The position numbers and the translations under genes were made by a program. The notes beneath the pieces are model-generated. The model searched no databases and was not told the origin of the DNA. It was given only the letters and a program-made list of their open reading frames with translations. Source: an uncultured Clostridiaceae bacterium (GTDB taxonomy: Bacteria > Bacillota > Clostridia > Lachnospirales > Lachnospiraceae). Taken from it: DNA of 11,451 nucleotides. How positions within the stretch are numbered: the stretch's first letter is position 1; each line of letters begins with the position of its first letter. The stretch spans positions 1 to 11,451 of the forward strand of contig CAUCBQ010000061.1 of NCBI GenBank assembly GCA_958441075.1, given 5' to 3'. Positions 6,654 to 11,451 of the stretch are shown in pieces.

Positions 6654-7658
6654 ATGAAAAAACTGACGATAAATGAAATTGCGGAAAAAGCAGGCGTGTC
6701 CAAGACAACCGTGTCTTTTTACCTCAATGGAAAAGCCAATAAGATGTCTGAGGAAACCCAGCAGCGGATTCAGCAGATTATTGATGAAACCGGGTATGAG
6801 CCCAGCGCGGCGGCCAGAGCCATGAAGGCCAAAAGCAGCGGTCTCATTGGCGTGATCTTAAAGGATGCGGCAGATCCCTACTGTGCCAGAGCCTTAAAGG
6901 GAATGGGAGAGGCAGCCGGTGAGACGGAGTATCAGATTCTTATTGGAAGCAGCGGCTATACCTTTAAAAATGAGCGGGAGCATGTGGAACGGATGTTAAA
7001 AGCAGGGGCAGAGGGATTTATTATTCAGGCCACCTACCGGTTCGGAATGCTGGCTGGCGAACTGGAAAAAAAGCATAAGCCCATTATTTATCTGGAGGCC
7101 AAGCCATATGATTTTAAAGGCAGGTATGTGAAGGGAAATAATTATGACTGCGTCTATCAGGTGATTACAGAATGTATCAAAAAGGGATATGGAGACTTTC
7201 TGATGATTTCTGATGGTGAGAGCTCTGTGGGGACTGCCTTCGAAAATACAGCCGGTTACAGAGATGCCTTACAGGATGCAGGACTGGAGGGGAGAACCCT
7301 GTACGTTCAGTCCGGCGCCCGGTCGGCCCAGATCTTTGAGGCATTAAAGGATGAACTGGATTTAGGCGTGCGTACGCTGATTTATGTGGCAGCCCCTGAG
7401 CTTTTAAAGGCTGTTTTTCAGGCGCTGCGTTCTTTTCCGGATTATGAAAGCCTTTTTCCCGAACATCTGGGACTGATCGGCTTTGACCCTGAGGGCTGGA
7501 CACGGATGACAAATCCTCCGGTTTCAGCCATTATCCCTCCGGCTCAGGAAGAAGGAAAACGGGCCATGACCGAGCTTTTGGAGCTGCTGGACGGGAAAAA
7601 GAAGGATACAGAAATTGTGTTTAAGAATATTGTGAAATGGAGAGGGACTACGGTCTGA
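6654..7658 (+). CDS. regR: LacI-family repressor, RegR-like
   Basis: This 334-aa cytosolic DNA-binding regulator has an N-terminal LacI helix-turn-helix (residues 4-23, LTINEIAEKAGVSKTTVSFY), a hinge near residues 45-58 (PSAAARAMKAKSS) and a periplasmic-binding-protein-like effector domain from about residue 60. The SKTTVSFYLNGK segment and the C-terminal LIGFDPEGWTRMTNPPVSAI/IPPAQEEGKRA blocks closely resemble pneumococcal RegR as I remember it, the repressor of hyaluronate lyase and the ugl-PTS operon. Its place directly after the heparinase-like gene agrees. ATG 6654 begins the HTH and has GGAAG at 6641-6645; an open frame extending back to 6450 lies inside the lyase gene and is rejected. 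The effector is probably a breakdown intermediate of the imported disaccharide. The likely target is the inverted repeat at 446-461. Confidence 0.85.
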   Translation: MKKLTINEIAEKAGVSKTTVSFYLNGKANKMSEETQQRIQQIIDETGYEPSAAARAMKAKSSGLIGVILKDAADPYCARALKGMGEAAGETEYQILIGSSGYTFKNEREHVERMLKAGAEGFIIQATYRFGMLAGELEKKHKPIIYLEAKPYDFKGRYVKGNNYDCVYQVITECIKKGYGDFLMISDGESSVGTAFENTAGYRDALQDAGLEGRTLYVQSGARSAQIFEALKDELDLGVRTLIYVAAPELLKAVFQALRSFPDYESLFPEHLGLIGFDPEGWTRMTNPPVSAIIPPAQEEGKRAMTELLELLDGKKKDTEIVFKNIVKWRGTTV

Positions 7659-7704
7659 GAACGCTGTTGGTTTAAACAAAAGAACAAACATATATTTTAT
7701 AACT

Positions 7705-7741
7705 AAAGGCTGCTTCTGAGCAAATATCAGGGCAGCCTTTT
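7705..7741 (+). terminator. Terminator after the regulator
   Basis: AAAGGCTGC (7705-7713) pairs with GCAGCCTTT (7732-7740), and an inner CTGA (7716-7719)/TCAG (7727-7730) extends the stem. The 3' arm runs into TTTT (7738-7741). It lies 47 nt after the RegR stop. The A-rich left flank gives a T-rich tail on the opposite strand, so it may also stop transcripts from the convergent AraC gene. Confidence 0.7.
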
Positions 7742-7886
7742 GATATTGTGCGCTCGGCGGCGTAAATTTCTTAAGGGCGCAGGTCATGCGTTCTGAAGTT
7801 GTTATCAGCCTTCCGGTGAAAGTCTGGTCAGGGTTCAAGAAAAAACTCGATAGTTACATGGAATTATGTGCAGCAGATAAGCAGTT
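7742..7886. other. Unexplained GC-richer stretch in the convergent gap
   Basis: The segment from about 7749 to 7840 is noticeably richer in GC than the surrounding AT-rich intergenic DNA. It contains GCGC at both ends of a 30-nt block (near 7751 and 7777). Read on the - strand, a frame runs through it with coding-like residues (RMTCALKKFTPPSA), but that frame continues backwards through the regR terminator into regR, so it is not a gene as it stands. It could be a dispersed intergenic repeat or a gene remnant. No clear terminator stem is seen between the AraC stop (7887) and its downstream T-run near 7846. Confidence 0.3.
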
Positions 7887-10190
7887 TTATGAATAAATAT
7901 CCTGTTCAATCAGAAAGAGCACGATTCCGTTAAACGAGATCTCTGCCTGCAGCAGCAATGTTCCGTCAGAAACTTCAGTCTGGTAAAGATACAGATCTGG
8001 CTGAATTGCTGTTTCCAGATAGTTTAATACATCTGGATCTGTATTGTCGTAAATGCCCAGCTTGCGGCCGTGTTCGTAAACGCCGGAGGTGTCTTTGCTG
8101 TATATAAAACGTTTGATCCTGTAGAAGCCGTTTGGGAGATCTTTCATAGTGAGCTGCTGTTTTTTGACCGTACGTTCCACAAAAAAATGATCGATGGACA
8201 ATGCGGGATTTACGTAATTCGGGCAAAACAGAGCAACTGCATATTGGGTTGGTGATTTTTTTGTTACAATTGTCTGACTGCTTTGAAAAAGCAGTTCATA
8301 GCTTAAAGCATTTATAATTTCCAAAACAAAATAGACTGGCCGTTTGACATTTCGGATCAGAAAGAGTGCCAGTTCGTTTGCCGGATGGCCAAATTGCAGT
8401 GTTTGGCATGGGAAACCTATGCCTTGAAAGTTTCTGCCGAATTGTGCCAGCGTGTCCAGAATGATGGCAGAACGAAAAAAGGTTCCGATTTCTGCTGAAT
8501 AGGAGCCGGATAATACATTCCAGCGTATTGCATAGAGCGGTATCTGTTCAGAATGAATCTGCGCCAGAAAAGTTTTGATTTGTGTTGATTTTTTTTCAAA
8601 AAAGAATTTCTGTGCAGAGCATAAATCCTGCTCTATGGAAGCGTGTTCCTGTAAAGGGAGAAATTCTCCGGCTGCAAAGGAGAATGGGAAATCTGTCAGG
8701 CTGTCATAGAAGGATTTTTCTGCTTTTGACAGCATCCAGGATGCGACCCCGATACCTAATTCCTTGTAATTGAACTTTCCAGACAGGAAAAAGATACGGC
8801 GGCAAAAAGGGGCAAAATCATCCCGATCAGCAGCGTCGGAACAGCATAATTCAAATCGTATTTTTTTCTCTTTGTAAATGTCGGGCTGTTCGCTTAATAT
8901 TCTTATAAAATGGTTGAACCGTTCGTAATAGAGTGTCAGATCGCCATGATATATTTGCCGCAGATAAGACAGATCCAGCCGGATATATGGGGTCAAATGA
9001 AGTGCGGCATAATCGGCAAGAAAACTGCGGGTTGTGTGATCACCCAAAGCAAAATCCTGTTCGTATAAAATCGAACAGTTCTGAGAAAACAAAGTTAAAT
9101 CAAAGGCGTTTAAGCAGACATAATCAAAAACAAGCGTTTTCTGAATGGTTTTCAGCTGCTGTAAAACAGCAGTATTTCCTATGGATTCTAATCCATTTTC
9201 TAAGATAATTATTTTGAAAAAGTTAAATCCTTGTCGTGCCTTTGTTTGTGAAACAGAAACAGTGATGGGTAATTGTTTGCTTCCAGGGGACTGATTGGCT
9301 GTGTGAGAGTTTTTCTCTTGTGAAAAGCTGATTAATTCCCTTAAGGTTTCGCATTCGAAGGGAATACCGCCCAAATGTGCATCTCTATCCATGCTGTTTG
9401 AAGCTGTATTCCGGGATTTTTGCCGATAGGCGCCGGGGGTCAGGCCAAAGACTTTTCGAAAGGTCAGGGTAAAGGCGTGGTCATTTACGAATCCGCAGTC
9501 TGCCGCAATTTGGGTAATGGTGTGATCCGTAGACAGCAGATCCGTCAGTGCTCGCTCCACGCGAATTCGGGAAAGATATTCTAAAAAACCAATGCCTGCA
9601 TTTCGCTTAAAATATTTGGAAAATGCCTGAGGACTTTTATAAACAAGACTGGCGGCTTTTTTTAGAGAGAGCCGTTCATAATAATGTTCGTTCATATAAT
9701 TCAACAGCATGTGAAAGTCTTTATCGACTGCTCTGTTTTCCGATTTTGAAGATTTTGCATGTGGAGAAGAAAAATCCCGGTGCAGCAGAAACAGAAGATG
9801 GAACAGATGAGATAGAAATTCCATTTTCGTGTTCTGAATATATTGAACAATTATCTGTGAGAACAGGCGTTTTATCTGGAAATCCAAATCCATCCTGTTG
9901 TTTTCAAGAGAACTGTAGAAGATATCGCAGTGCAGAAATTCCTCGCAGTTTCTGCGCAGGAAATCTTCTGACAGCCTGAGAATGACTGTGGAATTTTCGC
10001 CGTTTCCCGAATAAGCTCTCAGGGTGTGGCTGTCCAGTACCAAAAGCTGATCGGCACAAATGGTAAAGCTTTCTTTTTCTTCCAGTCTTACCATTATTTC
10101 TCCGCTAAAAACAAAAAGAAATTCCAGACCATTATAGAAAAAAGGGGTACTGTCTGTTATTTTGATAAAATGTATGCTGACGCCCTCCAT
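7887..10190 (-). CDS. AraC-family regulator fused to a catalytically dead GH39-like domain
   Basis: This 767-aa protein has three parts. Residues 1-90 look like a small cupin sensor (GLEFLFVFSGEIMVRLEEKE). Residues 158-258 are a full AraC DNA-binding domain with two HTHs, including SLKKAASLVYKSPQAFSKYF and ITQIAADCGFVNDHAFTLTF-RKVFGLTPGAYR. Residues from about 310 to 767 follow the order of a GH39 beta-xylosidase: TPYIRLDLSYL, YYERFNHFIRIL, RFEL (445-448), a PLYAIRWN block (551-558), KRPVYFVLEIINAL (616-629), and a beta-rich C-terminus. Both catalytic glutamates are missing: FELWNEP reads FELCCSD (Glu to Ser451) and TEWN reads IRWN (Glu to Arg556). The domain is thus probably a sugar-sensing receptor, not an enzyme. 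ATG 10190 has AGGAGG at 10199-10204 on the - strand, 8 nt away. It is divergent from the amidohydrolase gene, which it likely controls. Confidence 0.82.
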   Translation of the reverse strand: MEGVSIHFIKITDSTPFFYNGLEFLFVFSGEIMVRLEEKESFTICADQLLVLDSHTLRAYSGNGENSTVILRLSEDFLRRNCEEFLHCDIFYSSLENNRMDLDFQIKRLFSQIIVQYIQNTKMEFLSHLFHLLFLLHRDFSSPHAKSSKSENRAVDKDFHMLLNYMNEHYYERLSLKKAASLVYKSPQAFSKYFKRNAGIGFLEYLSRIRVERALTDLLSTDHTITQIAADCGFVNDHAFTLTFRKVFGLTPGAYRQKSRNTASNSMDRDAHLGGIPFECETLRELISFSQEKNSHTANQSPGSKQLPITVSVSQTKARQGFNFFKIIILENGLESIGNTAVLQQLKTIQKTLVFDYVCLNAFDLTLFSQNCSILYEQDFALGDHTTRSFLADYAALHLTPYIRLDLSYLRQIYHGDLTLYYERFNHFIRILSEQPDIYKEKKIRFELCCSDAADRDDFAPFCRRIFFLSGKFNYKELGIGVASWMLSKAEKSFYDSLTDFPFSFAAGEFLPLQEHASIEQDLCSAQKFFFEKKSTQIKTFLAQIHSEQIPLYAIRWNVLSGSYSAEIGTFFRSAIILDTLAQFGRNFQGIGFPCQTLQFGHPANELALFLIRNVKRPVYFVLEIINALSYELLFQSSQTIVTKKSPTQYAVALFCPNYVNPALSIDHFFVERTVKKQQLTMKDLPNGFYRIKRFIYSKDTSGVYEHGRKLGIYDNTDPDVLNYLETAIQPDLYLYQTEVSDGTLLLQAEISFNGIVLFLIEQDIYS

Positions 10191-10215
10191 ATTGTTTGCC
10201 TCCTGTTTGCAAAAA

Positions 10216-10226
10216 TTAACGGTTAA
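10216..10226. promoter_or_regulatory. Palindrome in the AraC leader (operator candidate 1)
   Basis: TTAAC-G-GTTAA is a perfect inverted repeat 26 bp upstream of the AraC start codon. It includes the octamer AACGGTTA (10218-10225), which recurs at 10346-10353 on the other side of the intergenic region. It could mediate autoregulation. The symmetry and the repeat are seen directly; binding is inference. Confidence 0.4.
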
Positions 10227-10276
10227 AAAAATCCATTTTTCACAATGGGTAAAAAAAAGGACAAGGAATAAACGCT

Positions 10277-10282
10277 ATTATA
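10277..10282 (-). promoter_or_regulatory. Possible -10 box for the AraC-family gene
   Basis: TATAAT is present on the - strand here, in very AT-rich DNA about 87 nt upstream of the AraC start codon. No good -35 hexamer lies 16-18 nt away (TTGAAA is only 13 nt upstream), so the promoter may be weak or activator-dependent. The same AT tract offers several TATA-like hexamers and the choice is uncertain. Confidence 0.3.
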
Positions 10283-10348
10283 TATAAAATATATTTTTCA
10301 AATGCCTTTTTATTATATAAAATGTTGATTATAAAGTCAAAAAGAAAC

Positions 10349-10358
10349 GGTTATAACC
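10349..10358. promoter_or_regulatory. Palindrome upstream of the amidohydrolase (operator candidate 2)
   Basis: GGTTATAACC is a perfect 10-bp palindrome. With one bulged T (10359) it extends through GAAAC (10344-10348) and GTTTC (10360-10364). It contains the second copy of AACGGTTA (10346-10353) and sits 34 bp before the amidohydrolase ATG. The position fits a control site or an early leader hairpin. I found no consensus promoter for the rightward gene; TATAAA at 10330-10335 is a possible -10 without a good -35. Confidence 0.4.
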
Positions 10359-10392
10359 TGTTTCGGATTTTAAATTTACAGGAGGTAATGAG

Positions 10393-11451
10393 ATGGGAGC
10401 AAAACAGAGGATCAGTGAGATCATTGAAGACAGACAGCAGATAATTTTTGACTGCAGCGATCGAATCTGGGAGTATGCAGAGACCAGGTTCGCAACAAAA
10501 AAATCGGCGGATGAGCATTGTCGGATTCTGGAAAGCGAGGGATTCCATATCGACCGTGGTGTTGCCCATATGGAAAATGCTTTTGTTGCTGCATACGGTG
10601 AAGGAAAGCCGGTAATCGGTATTCTGGCAGAATATGACGCACTGGGAAACATGAGCCAGATTGCTGACCTGGCAGAGAAAAAACCGTTGATTCCAGGAGA
10701 GAATGGTCATGGATGTGGTCATCATGCATTGGGAGCAGGCGCACTGGCAGGAGCAATTGGAATTAAAAATTACATGCAGGAATCTGGATTAAAGGGTACG
10801 ATTAAATTTTTTGGATGTCCGGCAGAAGAGAGCGGATATGGAAAATCATTTATGACAAAAGCCGGTGTTTTCAAAGACGTAGATGCAGCATTGACCTGGC
10901 ATCCGGGCGATGCTTCTGCAATTTGGGCTTCAAGTTCTCTGGCAGTAGCGCAGGTGTATTTCAACTTTAAGGGAAAATCTGCTCACGCAGCCGCTGCGCC
11001 GGAGCTTGGACGGAGCGCTCTGGATGCGGCAGAGCTGATGAATATTGGTGTAAATTTTCTCAGAGAACACATGATCGATCAGGCGAGAATCCATTATGCA
11101 TTTATGGACGCCGGAGGTTTGTCTGCAAATGTGGTACAGCCCACAGCAAGCCTTTATTACTTTATCCGGGCTCCAAAGAGTTCTCAGGTGTTGGAACTCT
11201 ATAAGCGGGTGGAAAAAATCGCCCAAGGTGCAGCGCTGATGACAGAGACAGAGTTAGAGATTGTCTGGGATGCAGCCGCAGCAGATTATATTCCCAATGG
11301 ACCGCTGAACGAAGTGATGTATGAAAATATGAAGCTGTTTGTGCCGCTGTCCTTATCAGAAGAAGAACAGGTATATGGGCAGGCTTTTTATGATACAACT
11401 GACGAGGCTATGCGAGCTGGAAATTTGGCAAGAATTCACCGTGCTTTTCCA
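10393..11451 (+). CDS. M20-family amidohydrolase, AbgB-like (3' end beyond window)
   Basis: A metal-dependent amidase/carboxypeptidase of the M20 family, closest in motif order to the p-aminobenzoyl-glutamate hydrolase B (AbgB) branch. The first 353 codons are visible with no stop; AbgB proteins are about 480 aa, so roughly a quarter is missing. Visible motifs are ILAEYDALG (Asp82), GHGCGHHALG (metal ligands around His106, Cys108 and His110), CPAEESGYGKSF (Glu145/Glu146) and LTWHPGD (His170). GKSAHAAAAPELGRSALDAAELM then opens the lid/dimerisation domain. All active-site positions expected in this part are present. No signal peptide is seen, so it should be cytosolic. GGAGGT (10381-10386) is 6 nt upstream of ATG 10393. 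The substrate cannot be assigned. It is divergent from the AraC-GH39 regulator and is the likely first gene of that regulator's target operon. Confidence 0.88.
   Translation, partial: MGAKQRISEIIEDRQQIIFDCSDRIWEYAETRFATKKSADEHCRILESEGFHIDRGVAHMENAFVAAYGEGKPVIGILAEYDALGNMSQIADLAEKKPLIPGENGHGCGHHALGAGALAGAIGIKNYMQESGLKGTIKFFGCPAEESGYGKSFMTKAGVFKDVDAALTWHPGDASAIWASSSLAVAQVYFNFKGKSAHAAAAPELGRSALDAAELMNIGVNFLREHMIDQARIHYAFMDAGGLSANVVQPTASLYYFIRAPKSSQVLELYKRVEKIAQGAALMTETELEIVWDAAAADYIPNGPLNEVMYENMKLFVPLSLSEEEQVYGQAFYDTTDEAMRAGNLARIHRAFP

Noticed and set aside
9623..9979. 118-aa + strand frame opposite the AraC gene
   Set aside because: It runs antisense through the AraC HTH domain, which is strongly supported, and shows no domain.
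1..11451. CRISPR array, tRNA/rRNA genes, insertion sequence or phage genes
   Set aside because: I looked for regularly spaced repeats, tRNA cloverleaf motifs and transposase or integrase motifs on both strands and saw none.

Overview
The window looks like a chromosomal segment from a low-to-mid GC Firmicute, most likely a gut Lachnospiraceae/Clostridia. This rests on AGGAGG-type ribosome binding sites, a consensus sigma-A promoter (TTGACA-17-TATACT), mannose-family PTS genes, a LacI repressor and a large AraC fusion protein. The genus is inference only.

Layout. (1) Positions 1-607 hold no confident gene: a strong rho-independent terminator for something upstream, an AT-rich stretch full of same-strand GTAAA half-sites, a consensus promoter, a perfect inverted repeat (GGTAAA-N4-TTTACC) over the expected start of transcription, and a leader of about 165 nt. 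(2) Positions 609-7658 are a collinear block on the + strand: PTS IIA, unsaturated glucuronyl hydrolase (GH88, ugl), PTS IIB, IIC and IID, a heparinase II/III-like lyase without a signal peptide, and a RegR-like LacI repressor. A hairpin lies between IID and the lyase, and a weak terminator/promoter between the lyase and the regulator. (3) Positions 7659-7886 are a convergent gap with a terminator and an unexplained GC-richer stretch. (4) Positions 7887-10190 on the - strand encode a 767-aa AraC regulator fused to a GH39-like domain that lacks both catalytic glutamates. (5) A 202-bp divergent intergenic region with two related palindromes separates it from (6) an M20/AbgB-like amidohydrolase from 10393 that runs off the window.

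How the genes work together. The order IIA-ugl-IIB-IIC-IID-(yajC)-heparinase-like-regR is, from memory, that of the pneumococcal hyaluronan-use locus; here yajC is absent. The likely scheme is that an extracellular lyase (not in the window) makes unsaturated glycosaminoglycan oligosaccharides, the PTS imports them, the cytosolic heparinase-like lyase shortens longer ones, and Ugl splits the disaccharide into unsaturated uronate and amino sugar. RegR probably represses the operon. The uronate branch (reductase, KDG kinase, KDPG aldolase) and any sulfatase are not in this window. Ugl carries the S-x-x-S-x-K pocket that recognises a charged C6 substituent in streptococcal enzymes. The AraC/amidohydrolase pair appears to be a separate divergent module.
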